Source: Tannerella forsythia (GTDB lineage Bacteria > Bacteroidota > Bacteroidia > Bacteroidales > Tannerellaceae). Taken from it: a stretch of DNA of 64,000 nucleotides. A program made the position numbers and the translations under genes. Within the stretch, counting starts at the first letter, position 1. Each line of letters starts with the position of its first letter. Shown piece by piece: positions 1 through 8,121 of this stretch. The stretch spans positions 51,406 through 115,405 of the forward strand of contig NZ_JUET01000129.1 in assembly GCF_001006485.1 (NCBI RefSeq), given 5' to 3'. The notes under the pieces are model-generated. The model was not told the origin of the DNA. It saw nothing but the letters and a program-made list of their open reading frames with translations, and did not search any database.

Positions 1-2
1 CG

Positions 3-668
3 CTGTTCTCTCAACTGTCCGTCAGACAAACGAACAGGAGTATTTATAACGGAAAGATCATCCCTGAGGACAGCATCCGACGCCTGAAATCCATCGCGAC
101 GGAGCCTTGTATAGGCATTCATTTCTTCCAAAACGGCTCCTCGGAGTTTGAGGCCATTTCGGAACTGATTTATGAGGGAAACAGTCGGCAGATGCGAGAC
201 CAGCACTTTCTGGCCGAATTGCGGCAATGGATGCGCTACAACAAGAAGCATCAGAACACGACAAGAGACGGGCTGAGTTATGCCGTATTCGGTGCGCCCA
301 ATCTGCCGCGTTTTATCTCAGAGCCTATTATCTCTCAAGTGATCAATGAGAAATCTCAAAACAAAAATGACCGGAAGAAGATCGCCTCCTCTTCTCATTT
401 TATCCTGTTTACCACCCGAAACAATACGATCGAACAGTGGGTAAACGCAGGCAGGACCTTGGAGCGCATCCTTCTGACAACTACAGCTATGGGGATTGTT
501 CATGCGTATATGAACCAACCCAATGAGATTCCGGAACTTTCACGAAAGATGGCCGAAATGCTGGGTATGACCGATGAATACCCTACCGTCCTGATACGCG
601 TAGGGTACGGAGAAAAAATGCCCTATTCCTTAAGAAAAAGCATAGAGGAGCGGATGGTTAAGGAGTAG
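3..668 (+). CDS. Acg-like nitroreductase family protein, 3' part (cut by window edge)
   Basis: The reading frame is open from base 3 to the stop at 666-668, so the window holds only the C-terminal ~221 residues; the true start lies upstream. The visible protein has a RQTNRSIYNGK-type segment near its beginning and DGLSYAVFGAPNLP in the middle, followed by a TLERILLTTTAMGI helix and a C-terminal VLIRVGYGE strand. This combination is typical of the FMN-dependent nitroreductase-like Acg family (homologues of mycobacterial Acg/Rv3131), in which an Arg-rich segment contacts FMN. The family resembles nitroreductases but several members lack reductase activity and may store FMN, so the reaction is not certain. 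An ATG at 192 exists inside the frame but would remove the conserved Arg segment. No signal peptide can be judged because the N-terminus is missing. Confidence 0.75.
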   Translation: MFSQLSVRQTNRSIYNGKIIPEDSIRRLKSIATEPCIGIHFFQNGSSEFEAISELIYEGNSRQMRDQHFLAELRQWMRYNKKHQNTTRDGLSYAVFGAPNLPRFISEPIISQVINEKSQNKNDRKKIASSSHFILFTTRNNTIEQWVNAGRTLERILLTTTAMGIVHAYMNQPNEIPELSRKMAEMLGMTDEYPTVLIRVGYGEKMPYSLRKSIEERMVKE

Positions 669-808
669 TCACGGAGCAACGCGCATTCCGATAATCGCTC
701 TTCTTGCTGCTCAGAACGAATTGCTCGGGACTTTTCTGTGATTTCTGATCAAAAAGACGTACCTTCGAAGTCTGAAAAACATTATGTCTCATTTAAAACG
801 CAATCGTC

Positions 809-1501
809 ATGAAAAAAATCGTTATTCTTACAGGAGCCGGAATGAGTGCCGAAAGCGGAATCTCTACGTTTCGCGACTCGAACGGATTATGGGAAAATTA
901 TCGGATTGAGGACGTGGCTACGCCCGAAGGGTTCATGAAAAATCCGCAGTTGGTACTTGACTTCTACAATCATCGCCGGCGCGAATTGCTGAACACCCAA
1001 CCGAATGCCGGACATCGTGGTCTGGCTGATTTGGAAAAAGATTTCGAGGTACATATCATTACACAGAACGTTGATAACCTGCACGAACAGGCAGGCAGTA
1101 CCCACGTTACTCACCTGCATGGGGAGCTGATGAAGTCTTGTTCAGTCAAGAACCTCAATCGTCCGTACGATATTTCGCCCGAGCAGCCCGATCTGCATGT
1201 CGGAGACAAAGCGCCCGACGGCGGACAGCTGCGTCCCTTTATCGTCTGGTTCGGTGAGCCTGTGCCGAAAATTGAAGAGGCGATCCGATACGTCGAGGAT
1301 TGTGATATTTTCGTCGTGATCGGCACCTCGCTCAACGTTTATCCTGCGGCCGGATTGTTGAACTATGTCCGTAAGGAGCAGCCCATCTTCCTGATTGATC
1401 CGAAAGAGGTGAAAGCGTATCGCAGCGATATCGAATTTATCCGGTACGGCGCTTCGGAAGGTGTAAAGCGACTCACCGAACGGCTGAAAACGATGCGGTA
1501 A
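809..1501 (+). CDS. cobB: Sir2-family NAD-dependent protein deacylase
   Basis: A cytoplasmic NAD+-dependent lysine deacylase of 230 residues. The NAD-binding GAG motif (residues 9-11) leads into SAESGISTFRD, TQNVDNLHE is at 85-93, and the catalytic His is H104 in LHGEL. Tyr53 and Arg56 (FYNHRRR) match the Tyr-x-x-Arg pair that lets SIRT5/CobB-type sirtuins take succinyl or malonyl groups, so desuccinylation is a reasonable inference. The structural zinc site of most sirtuins needs two CxxC pairs between the catalytic His and the second Rossmann half; only one Cys (C111) is seen there, so this is a zinc-less variant. The last ~40 codons and the DNA just downstream (1379-1567) recur at 7406-7594. 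It is transcribed alone; the upstream gap holds a possible TACCTT-like box at about 767. Confidence 0.93.
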   Translation: MKKIVILTGAGMSAESGISTFRDSNGLWENYRIEDVATPEGFMKNPQLVLDFYNHRRRELLNTQPNAGHRGLADLEKDFEVHIITQNVDNLHEQAGSTHVTHLHGELMKSCSVKNLNRPYDISPEQPDLHVGDKAPDGGQLRPFIVWFGEPVPKIEEAIRYVEDCDIFVVIGTSLNVYPAAGLLNYVRKEQPIFLIDPKEVKAYRSDIEFIRYGASEGVKRLTERLKTMR

Positions 1502-1567
1502 AAAAGTTGTAACAAAATATGCGCTGCTCCGTCTTCTCCATGACGGGGCGGTCTTCCGATCGGCCGA
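1379..1567 (+). repeat. 189-bp direct repeat, left copy (3' end of sir2 plus downstream DNA)
   Basis: Bases 1379-1567 are identical to 7406-7594 except for one substitution (A at 1424, G at 7451). The copy covers the last ~40 codons of the sir2 gene and 66 bases beyond its stop. Beyond 1567 the two copies continue with only weak similarity for about 30 bases and then diverge. The copies are 6027 bp apart in the same orientation. Confidence 0.97.
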
Positions 1568-1615
1568 GGAAAGCTGTCCTGTCTTTGCAATAAATTACTA
1601 TCTCATTATTCTGGT

Positions 1616-2914
1616 TTACAGCCTGTTTATTTCTTCCAGCAGAAAATCTTCGATGTTGATGTACCGCACACCTCGATCGTCTGTCCATGGCAGGATATCG
1701 TCGCGTACCACGACGATTTTGGTATAGGAGTCGTCGGTGCGGTTGAGGGAATTGACCTCCTGCCGCCGTTTTTCTTCATCGGCCACGGTCAGGGCCGACT
1801 GGATGTAGTAACGTTTGTCCGTCAGATTGACCACGAAATCAATTTCGAGCTGCGTGCGTACCTTCTTCCCGGCGACGGTGTGGTTATACTCGACCACGCC
1901 GACATCCACGTTGAACCCCCGTGCCGTGAGTTCGTTGTAAAGGATGTTCTCCATGATATGGTTTTCTTCCTGCTGACGGAAGTTCAGGCGGGCGTTGCGT
2001 AACCCTATGTCCGTGAAATAGTATTTCAGAGGCGTGTCGATATAGGAACGCCCCTTTATATCGTAGCGGTACGATTTACCCAGAATGTACGCATCGATGA
2101 AGCAGTCGAGGTAGGCGGAGACGGTTTCGTTCTTTATCTTCAATCCCTTGACCGACCGGAACGTATTGGACAGCCGAGTCGGGTTGGTAAGCGAGCCCAC
2201 GGCGGAAGCCACGACATTGAGCAGCTCGTCAAGGGTCTCCGCATCGGCGCGCAGACGGTTGCGCTCGATAACGTCTTTGATGTAGGTAAGCCGGAAGAGG
2301 TCTTGCAGGTACTTGGATTTCTCCCCGTGGGTACTTTTCTGCATGACAAGCGGCATTCCCCCGTAGGTCACGAACTCACGCCACGCGAACCGTTTCTCCT
2401 TGGGGTAGGCGGCGTGAAACTCATCGTAGGTAAGGGGCGTGATATGTATCTCCTCGCCCCGGTCGCGGAAAGCGGTAGCCACGTCGGAAGATAGCATCTT
2501 GGAGTTGCTACCCGTTACATAGACATCGACGTTCGACAGACCTTTAAGCCCCAGAAGCACATCTACGAAGGTGATTTTGGAACCGGAGTTTCCAGGCAGA
2601 TAGGGATTGTCTACCTCCTCCACCATCTGTATCTCGTCGAGCAGGACATAGTAATCTTTCGCGGTGTCGCCGACCAGCTGCCGGAGGTATGCCCCCAGTT
2701 CCAGCGGATTGCGGTAACGTGCGTTGATGTCGTTGTCCAGTTCGAGCATAACAATTTGCTCCGGCGCGATGCCCTCCTGCAGGAGATAGTCGCGGTAGAG
2801 GACGCCCAGCAAATACGACTTTCCGCACCGTCGGATGCCCGTTATAATCTTTATCTGACCGTTCTTGCGGCTTCCGATCAACCGCCGAAGGATTCTTTTG
2901 CGTTCTATTCTCAT
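1616..2914 (-). CDS. AAA ATPase with DUF4143 domain
   Basis: An ATP-binding protein of the AAA_14/DUF4143 family, about 432 residues. The Walker A motif is ITGIRRCGKS near residues 23-32 and the Walker B motif is YYVLLDEIQ near 88-96; a sensor-like VYVTGSNSKML follows. The C-terminal half is the DUF4143 domain with a nuclease-fold look (QLEIDFVV then a YYIQSA strand), as is usual in this family. The cellular role of such ATPases is not settled. The longest frame begins with a GTG at 2947, but the ATG at 2914 starts directly at MRIERKRIL and lies downstream of the TATTTTTG box at 2958-2965, so I prefer it. The gene is monocistronic and lies inside the block bounded by the sir2 repeats, 16 bases from a duplication-like boundary, so it probably arrived with that block. 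Confidence 0.88.
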   Translation of the reverse strand: MRIERKRILRRLIGSRKNGQIKIITGIRRCGKSYLLGVLYRDYLLQEGIAPEQIVMLELDNDINARYRNPLELGAYLRQLVGDTAKDYYVLLDEIQMVEEVDNPYLPGNSGSKITFVDVLLGLKGLSNVDVYVTGSNSKMLSSDVATAFRDRGEEIHITPLTYDEFHAAYPKEKRFAWREFVTYGGMPLVMQKSTHGEKSKYLQDLFRLTYIKDVIERNRLRADAETLDELLNVVASAVGSLTNPTRLSNTFRSVKGLKIKNETVSAYLDCFIDAYILGKSYRYDIKGRSYIDTPLKYYFTDIGLRNARLNFRQQEENHIMENILYNELTARGFNVDVGVVEYNHTVAGKKVRTQLEIDFVVNLTDKRYYIQSALTVADEEKRRQEVNSLNRTDDSYTKIVVVRDDILPWTDDRGVRYINIEDFLLEEINRL

Positions 2915-3407
2915 CTTTGTAAAGGCTGTTTTTGCGGTTGTCCGCACTTTTACCCTGCAAAAATAGGAATAATATCCATAACTCGGTTGTAATCACCCGG
3001 TAATTTTTCGTCTATCCCGTTTCTGTTTCGGCAATTCCCTGATTCTACACCGCTGGCGTCGGCGTGACCGGTTTCGCCCTGTCCCGTGTTTCCGGCTGTC
3101 TCCGCCTGCCGCATCGCCTTGTTTACGGATGTTTTCTACGTTGTTTCCCTTCTGTTTTACACCTGTTCCGAAGCCATTGCCGCGTCGCTTCCCATGTCTT
3201 ACTTTGCAGCGTCTTCCCCTTCGGGAAGCGACATTGACAACACGAGTATTTACTAAAAAAAGGCGCAGGGATGGAAAGCATCGGCCACTCCGGCATATCC
3301 GTACTGGACAGGCAAGCGGAACGGTCTGCTTTATCGCTCCGATGATGCAGTGTTGAAAAAGAGGTGAAAATCTCTGAACTAAAACGTTTCACAAATGCCA
3401 GACCGCC
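2915..3407. other. Intergenic stretch without a convincing gene
   Basis: About 490 bases between the ATPase and the membrane protein. Apart from the probable ATPase promoter (TATTTTTG on the minus strand, 2958-2965) I see nothing certain. Short frames at 3123-3392 (-) and 3129-3356 (+) overlap each other and have no family-like composition, so I do not call them genes. Confidence 0.5.
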
Positions 3408-5060
3408 TCACTCCGTCCGACTCTCCTTTATCTCATAAAGTCCGTCCGTTATTTTCTCTATTCTGCTTTCCGATTCGAATTGTTTGAGATACGATTCAAG
3501 ACGAAAGCTAATGGTAGGCACCAGTATATATTTCATTTCCTCTGCCGGCAGACTTTGGCAAAAAGCCTTTACATCATTCACGAACTGCCACTGCTCTTCC
3601 CACCCCCTATCAACCAACCATACGGACAAACGTCTATCTTTATCCTGAATTGTCAACAACCTTTTATCACTATCATAGTAAACATCTTGCCCCTCTGTTA
3701 AACACATAGATGCTATTGGTGCCCATGTTGCCCAGCTACATGCTATGATATTTGAAGAAGAAGGGAAGGTTTCAATAGCTCTTTTTTGATTTTCACAGTC
3801 AGTTTTCAATTCCGACTTAAGGGAATGAATATACCATGGATAGAAGATATGCCCGGAAGCAAGGCACAGTTCATCTGCGGTAGCTACATACTGCCCGGCC
3901 CCTATGCCAAGAGACAACGCAGCACCTGATGAAGAGAACGAAACAGAACAAATGTCAAGAACAAGACCTTCATTGTATCTCCTATCTTCATACGTGTATG
4001 ACAGATTCGGATTCGGAACCCATAATCTTACCGACACCGTGTAGTAACCAATCACACACACCACCACAGCGTATCTCAATAACCTGCGGTTCGAGAGTGT
4101 GCGGCAAATCCATGACAACGCCCTGACGCCTGCTATAATTACAAAAGGTGCGATGTAGAGATAGTGTTTGCTAGCGCAGCCCATCTTGCGAAAGAAAAAA
4201 TGCAGAAGCAGAATGGGCAGCAAAACGAGAAAGAGCTCTCTCCACATACGCTGACTGCACAGTCTGCATATTCCAAGTGGAAGCAAGAGCAGATATGGAA
4301 GGGAGTAGAAGCCGAAAATGGACATCATATTCTGTGTCAGCGTAATTATACCATTCCATGCTTCATAACTATTTGCAGAAGAAAAGAAGTCCGCTTTAAG
4401 AAGCCGGAAGAAAAAGATATCTACTGTAACAACTGATGCGGCATAGACAATCGAAAGGATTATGCTTTTTTTCGAAGTCTTGCCCTCGAACAGGAATAAG
4501 GGGAGAATGGCGGGATAGGCTATCATGACATCCGCCCGCAGCAATGGAGCCGCACACATAAGCAGGCCGGCTGTCCAGTACCGTTCCTTTGTCAGGCATA
4601 TCATAGCCCAGACAAAACAGGCGGCGGCCGGAATGGCGGAATTAGGATACATAGCTATGGCATACATTTCAGGCAGGAGCATTGCGGCAATCAGCACATT
4701 TACCCGCCTCCCGTTTGTGACGTGACGGGCAAACTCAACGCATCCGATTAGAAAAATAAGACTTGAAACAGCTGTCACAAGACAATATATCTGCTCGCAC
4801 GTCAGGATGGGCATCAGGTGTTTCAACGCAACCACCATAATGATTGTCAGCGGTTGCATATAGTACGCGTAACTAATGACAGGGGGAAACTCCAGCCCAT
4901 GACTGTACGCATAATCGCATCCGAGTATAAGCTGCAAACTATCAGTTTCATAGCATGCAAGCGGAAATACACCTAAGGCACACCATACTATGAATACCGA
5001 CATCAATATAAGGTAGGCATGTCTGTTGGTAAAATTCCACCAAAAGGAAAATAATTTCAT
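3408..5060 (-). CDS. Polytopic membrane protein, probable GT-C-type glycosyltransferase
   Basis: A 550-residue protein with about ten predicted membrane helices in its first ~360 residues and a soluble C-terminal domain of ~190 residues. The layout resembles polyprenyl-phosphate-sugar-dependent GT-C transferases: an acidic YETDSLQL segment sits in the first outer loop after helix 1 (near residues 36-45), and RADV follows a later helix. These features are seen; the transferase role is inferred from them and from the neighbours. Its ATG overlaps the TGA of the broken epimerase upstream (ATGA at 5057-5060), so it is translated as the last gene of the UbiA-HAD-epimerase operon. A polyprenyl-phosphate pentose made by the first genes would be its natural donor. 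By eye the gene is more AT-rich than the genes around it. It could instead be an uncharacterised flippase or polymerase. Confidence 0.7.
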   Translation of the reverse strand: MKLFSFWWNFTNRHAYLILMSVFIVWCALGVFPLACYETDSLQLILGCDYAYSHGLEFPPVISYAYYMQPLTIIMVVALKHLMPILTCEQIYCLVTAVSSLIFLIGCVEFARHVTNGRRVNVLIAAMLLPEMYAIAMYPNSAIPAAACFVWAMICLTKERYWTAGLLMCAAPLLRADVMIAYPAILPLFLFEGKTSKKSIILSIVYAASVVTVDIFFFRLLKADFFSSANSYEAWNGIITLTQNMMSIFGFYSLPYLLLLPLGICRLCSQRMWRELFLVLLPILLLHFFFRKMGCASKHYLYIAPFVIIAGVRALSWICRTLSNRRLLRYAVVVCVIGYYTVSVRLWVPNPNLSYTYEDRRYNEGLVLDICSVSFSSSGAALSLGIGAGQYVATADELCLASGHIFYPWYIHSLKSELKTDCENQKRAIETFPSSSNIIACSWATWAPIASMCLTEGQDVYYDSDKRLLTIQDKDRRLSVWLVDRGWEEQWQFVNDVKAFCQSLPAEEMKYILVPTISFRLESYLKQFESESRIEKITDGLYEIKESRTE

Positions 5061-5348
5061 AAATTATTTATATGTTTCTGTTTATACATTTTGTAGGCTT
5101 CTTTCAGCATATCTTCATCGTTGTAGCGGGGGGCCAGTCCAAATCAGCAACTGTGTCGGAGATGTCCAGCACATATCCCTCGTCGACAATCATATACTGC
5201 TCTTTGTACATAATGAGAATACCGAGCGAGGCGAATATCCCGAGCATAGACTTGACAAGCCCCCCGGAGTAGGCAGCACGAATGAGCGAGAGCCCGCATC
5301 CCGAATCACGCCCCGCAGCAGATGACAATACACATTCATCTTCTTCAT
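5057..5348 (-). pseudogene. Broken NAD-dependent epimerase/dehydratase (internally deleted, frameshifted)
   Basis: Only the two ends of an extended SDR gene seem to remain. The start ATG at 5348-5346 overlaps the stop of the HAD gene (ATGA) and reads MKKMNV, a usual start of such Rossmann proteins, but then runs out of frame. A second frame (5328-5136) gives an epimerase-like C-terminal stretch containing YVLDISDTVADLDWP. After a six-G run at 5130-5135 the frame changes again to PRYNDEDMLKEAYKMYK and ends in TGA at 5057-5059, which overlaps the ATG of the next gene. The ending G/DWxPRYxDEDML.EAYxxY is characteristic of NAD(P)-dependent epimerases. Remaining length is about 95 codons against ~300 in the family, so the core including the catalytic YxxxK is gone. 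The homopolymer shift alone could be a sequencing error, but not the deletion. Confidence 0.7.
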
Positions 5349-5938
5349 TTATAATTTATAAAGTAGTGTTCATCTGCGTAAGAAAGCATCTCTCTGTCGC
5401 CTCGGCTGTCGCCATATGCAATCAGACGGTACTCCTTCCGGTCGGGATATGCCGATTGCAGCCGCCTCACCTTTTCTGTGCCATAGCAATTCGGTGTAGA
5501 GAACCGTCCTGTCAGTACGCCGTTCTCGGTTTCGACCTCGGTACACAGCAGCCGGGTGAATCCGGCGGTTTCCGCCCACGGACGAATCCAGCGGTCTATC
5601 GATGCGCTGACGACGCACAACTCATATTTCCCGCCGGTATACTCTCTTACGGTCTGCAGCAACTGTTTTCTGAGCATTCGGGGTAACCGGTCTCTGCAAA
5701 AATCCTCACAATATGCGTCGAAGCGTCCGACAGACATCCCTTTAAAAAAATGGGAGAATACCCTTTGCTTGGCTTTCCAGTTGGGATAAAACCCTCCTTT
5801 CATCGCCACCAACATCGGGGCGAAGAGGGCAAGTCCCACCGCGAAACGCCAAAAGCCGAGGCTGAAGCGGATAAATGCAGGGAATGTGTCCCGCGTCGTC
5901 AATGTCCCGTCGAAATCGAAAGCTACCACTGTCCGCAT
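5345..5938 (-). CDS. HAD-superfamily (subclass IB) phosphatase
   Basis: A 197-residue HAD-IB hydrolase. Motif I is FDFDGTLT at residues 7-14 (nucleophile Asp8, general acid Asp10), motif II is VVSAS near 110-114, and motif III/IV is IAYGDSRGDREML near 172-184; a 30-60 residue cap lies after motif I. It starts 4 bases after the UbiA gene ends and its stop overlaps the start of the broken epimerase, so it is translated as part of one operon. UbiA-type phosphoribosyltransferases make polyprenyl-phosphate 5-phosphoribose, and a phosphatase must remove the 5-phosphate; HAD-IB enzymes are often beside or fused to such UbiA proteins. That substrate is inferred. A soluble phosphoserine-phosphatase-like role is a less likely alternative. 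Confidence 0.85.
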   Translation of the reverse strand: MRTVVAFDFDGTLTTRDTFPAFIRFSLGFWRFAVGLALFAPMLVAMKGGFYPNWKAKQRVFSHFFKGMSVGRFDAYCEDFCRDRLPRMLRKQLLQTVREYTGGKYELCVVSASIDRWIRPWAETAGFTRLLCTEVETENGVLTGRFSTPNCYGTEKVRRLQSAYPDRKEYRLIAYGDSRGDREMLSYADEHYFINYK

Positions 5939-5942
5939 GACC

Positions 5943-6836
5943 TCACAGATAAATGATTATACAGAACACCGCAATCCAACCTGCTATGGTGCATTGGATA
6001 AAACGATCCTCCATCAGAATCCGCGTCGGAGAGCCGCTCGCGCCATCTACCAGAATCCGCTGCAGATAGCGAAGTATCCCCAAAAGCACGAAGACACTCG
6101 TCACATACAAATGCTCCGAATTGAGCCGGAGTATTACCTCCGGACTGACGGTGTACATAATATAGCAGACCAATGTCACCGAAGCGATAATGACGATAGC
6201 AGCATTGAGAAAGGAGAGGTTGAAACGGGAAACCGTCTTGCGTACTTTCATTCCGGTCTCATTGTAAATCAGCACATCGTCTCTGCGCTTGGCAAATGCA
6301 AGGAAGAGAGCCAGCAGGAAGGTCATCAGCACAATCCAGTTCGACAACGGGGTTTGAGTCGCTGAAGAACCCGCTACAAGCCGGAGGACGAAGCCCATGG
6401 ATACGATAAACACATCGGCAATGGCAACTCTCTTAAGATAAAGACAGTAAGCGATGTTGAGAAGGATATATACGGCAATAACTGACAGCACACTACCCGA
6501 ATGTGCCCCTCCGGACAAGAGTTCGATTGCTGCGGACAAAAGCAGGAGAGAGCACATGATAGCCCAGCCGATGTTCCTTGACAGGATGCCGGCAGCAAAA
6601 GGTCGCTTGCATTTTCGGGGATGGGCACGGTCTGCCTCAATGTCCACGATGTCGTTAAGGCAATAGATGGAACTTGCCGCGAAAGAAAAAGAGAGAAATA
6701 CCGAGAGCGTTACGGTAAAGTTCGCTATGTCGAACAGACTGCCGTTGAAAAACAAAGGGAGAAAAACAAAGGCGTTCTTTACCCACTGCTGCGGCCGCAA
6801 TATGCGGAAAACGGCAAGGATTTTCTGTATGTACAT
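5943..6836 (-). CDS. UbiA-family prenyl-phosphate phosphoribosyltransferase (DPPR synthase-like)
   Basis: A 297-residue integral membrane enzyme with about eight helices. The first Asp-rich motif is NDIVDIEADRAHPRKCKRP starting at residue 61, and the second region contains YLKRVAIADVF and AKRRDD. The HPRKCKRP continuation and the starting WVKNAFVFLPLFF are typical of the branch that transfers 5-phosphoribose from PRPP to a polyprenyl phosphate (as in mycobacterial decaprenyl-phosphate phosphoribosyltransferase), not of quinone or haem prenyltransferases. It would supply lipid-linked ribose or, after epimerisation, arabinose at the inner face of the cytoplasmic membrane. It is the first gene of the leftward operon; a -7 box TACTTTTG lies at 7102-7109, giving a leader of ~260 bases. 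Confidence 0.87.
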   Translation of the reverse strand: MYIQKILAVFRILRPQQWVKNAFVFLPLFFNGSLFDIANFTVTLSVFLSFSFAASSIYCLNDIVDIEADRAHPRKCKRPFAAGILSRNIGWAIMCSLLLLSAAIELLSGGAHSGSVLSVIAVYILLNIAYCLYLKRVAIADVFIVSMGFVLRLVAGSSATQTPLSNWIVLMTFLLALFLAFAKRRDDVLIYNETGMKVRKTVSRFNLSFLNAAIVIIASVTLVCYIMYTVSPEVILRLNSEHLYVTSVFVLLGILRYLQRILVDGASGSPTRILMEDRFIQCTIAGWIAVFCIIIYL

Positions 6837-7405
6837 AACCTGTATTCATGCGACCCCAGTTCCTAAGACCAATTATAATAAAACAGAGAGCGTGGAACTG
6901 TATGTGCCACGTCTTAACGAGAAGATGATAGGAAAAACCTTTGTAAGCAGATGTGGATTAACAGTCCCACGCGGATGTGTGGAGACCATTACACCATTCT
7001 CTTACTTACGTGAGTTAAGTTTCCTAGGCTTTTCTCGTACAAGAAGAAGACATAACGCCTCTAAATATTCTGTCCGAATATAGCTTGTGCCAAATTCGTT
7101 GCAAAAGTAATGTTTTTTTTATTGAGATTTATACCTTTATACGGATTTTTTCTTACTGGCACATCTCTTTTCAAACCGTCAGACTCCCTCCCCCGTTTTC
7201 CAAAGGATTTTGTCCTCTGCCTGTTGCACCAGCATTTGCAGATTCGCGTTCTCGGCCGGTCGATAGTCAATAATCGCATTGATTCTGTCGACTTTTTCAG
7301 AAAAACAATTCCCTATCGCAAATTGTAACCATTATGTTACCTAACCACTCGAAAACACAATATAACAGATTGATAATGCGGATGATATAAATTTATTTGG
7401 CATAT
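6837..7405. other. Long untranslated region upstream of the UbiA operon
   Basis: About 570 bases with no convincing gene on either strand. The left part would be the operon leader on the minus strand if the TACTTTTG box at 7102-7109 is used. It contains no riboswitch that I recognise. The right part ends abruptly at the repeated sir2 segment (7406). Confidence 0.5.
7102..7109 (-). promoter_or_regulatory. Probable -7 promoter box for the UbiA operon
   Basis: TACTTTTG on the minus strand fits the Bacteroidetes -7 consensus TAnnTTTG. No clear -33 TTG was found at the usual distance, so the call is tentative. Confidence 0.45.
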
Positions 7406-7594
7406 CAGCCCATCTTCCTGATTGATCCGAAAGAGGTGAAAGCGTATCGCGGCGATATCGAATTTATCCGGTACGGCGCTTCGGAAGGTGTAAAGCGACT
7501 CACCGAACGGCTGAAAACGATGCGGTAAAAAAGTTGTAACAAAATATGCGCTGCTCCGTCTTCTCCATGACGGGGCGGTCTTCCGATCGGCCGA
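7406..7594 (+). repeat. 189-bp direct repeat, right copy (orphan sir2 3' end)
   Basis: Carries the last ~40 codons of a sir2 gene, its stop codon and 66 bases downstream, but no start or NAD-binding part. It differs from 1379-1567 at one base (7451). It directly precedes the DUF4252 lipoprotein gene, so sir2-lipoprotein was probably the order before the 6-kb block came in. Confidence 0.97.
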
Positions 7595-7635
7595 AAGGAT
7601 CGCCCTGCCATTGCAATGAATTAAAAAGAAGAACA

Positions 7636-8112
7636 ATGAGAAAGAATGTTTTAATCATGCTGGCAGTAGTCTGTATGTGTCAGGGCTGCTTGCCGAAAGG
7701 AAAGAAAGAAATAGCCGAACACACGAATAGTCCGGTAGAACAGCTATTCCGTGATTTTGCGAATGAGAAAGGCGCTGTGCGCGTCGGTGTCGGAGGGATG
7801 ATGATGGCGTTTGCGCGTTCATTTGCCGATACGAAAGGAGTGACGGACGTGAAAGTCTATTCGTTCGGTGAGTGCAATCAGGAGGTAAAAGACCGTCTGA
7901 ACGAAGCGATCCGCTCGTTAAAAGACGATACGTATGAGGCGCTTGTCTCGACGAGTCAGGACGGAGAGCGTACGAAAGTGTTGGTTAAGATCAAAGAAGA
8001 TCGGATTCGTGAGCTTATCGTTATAACCGGCGGAAACGATCCGGCGCTCGTACAGATCAAAGGAAACATCAAACCGGAAGATATCGAAAGCCTGATAAAA
8101 GAGCATTCATAA
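7636..8112 (+). CDS. DUF4252-type lipoprotein
   Basis: A 158-residue exported protein. The N-terminus (MRKNVLIMLAVVCMCQG then Cys18) is a short lipoprotein signal, although the box MCQG-C is less regular than usual. The mature part resembles the DUF4252 family: two ferredoxin-like halves with SFGECNQEVKDRL and a C-terminal IRELIVITGGNDPALVQIKGNIKPEDIE. The function of the family is unknown. The frame is open back into the repeated sir2 tail (to 7546), but the ATG at 7636 is the one followed by a signal peptide. It is the first of four same-strand genes, 9 bases before the sigma factor gene, and a second DUF4252 protein closes the set; a role in sensing or executing the sigma response is inferred. 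Confidence 0.8.
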   Translation: MRKNVLIMLAVVCMCQGCLPKGKKEIAEHTNSPVEQLFRDFANEKGAVRVGVGGMMMAFARSFADTKGVTDVKVYSFGECNQEVKDRLNEAIRSLKDDTYEALVSTSQDGERTKVLVKIKEDRIRELIVITGGNDPALVQIKGNIKPEDIESLIKEHS

Positions 8113-8121
8113 GCGTCGCAT

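Noticed and set aside
3123-3392. A possible minus-strand gene of ~89 codons between the ATPase and the membrane protein
   Set aside because: Low-complexity composition, overlaps an opposite frame of similar length, and no promoter or family-like motif.
7546-7635. A longer N-terminus for the DUF4252 lipoprotein
   Set aside because: The extension is encoded by the repeated sir2 downstream DNA and would bury the signal peptide; the ATG at 7636 is right.
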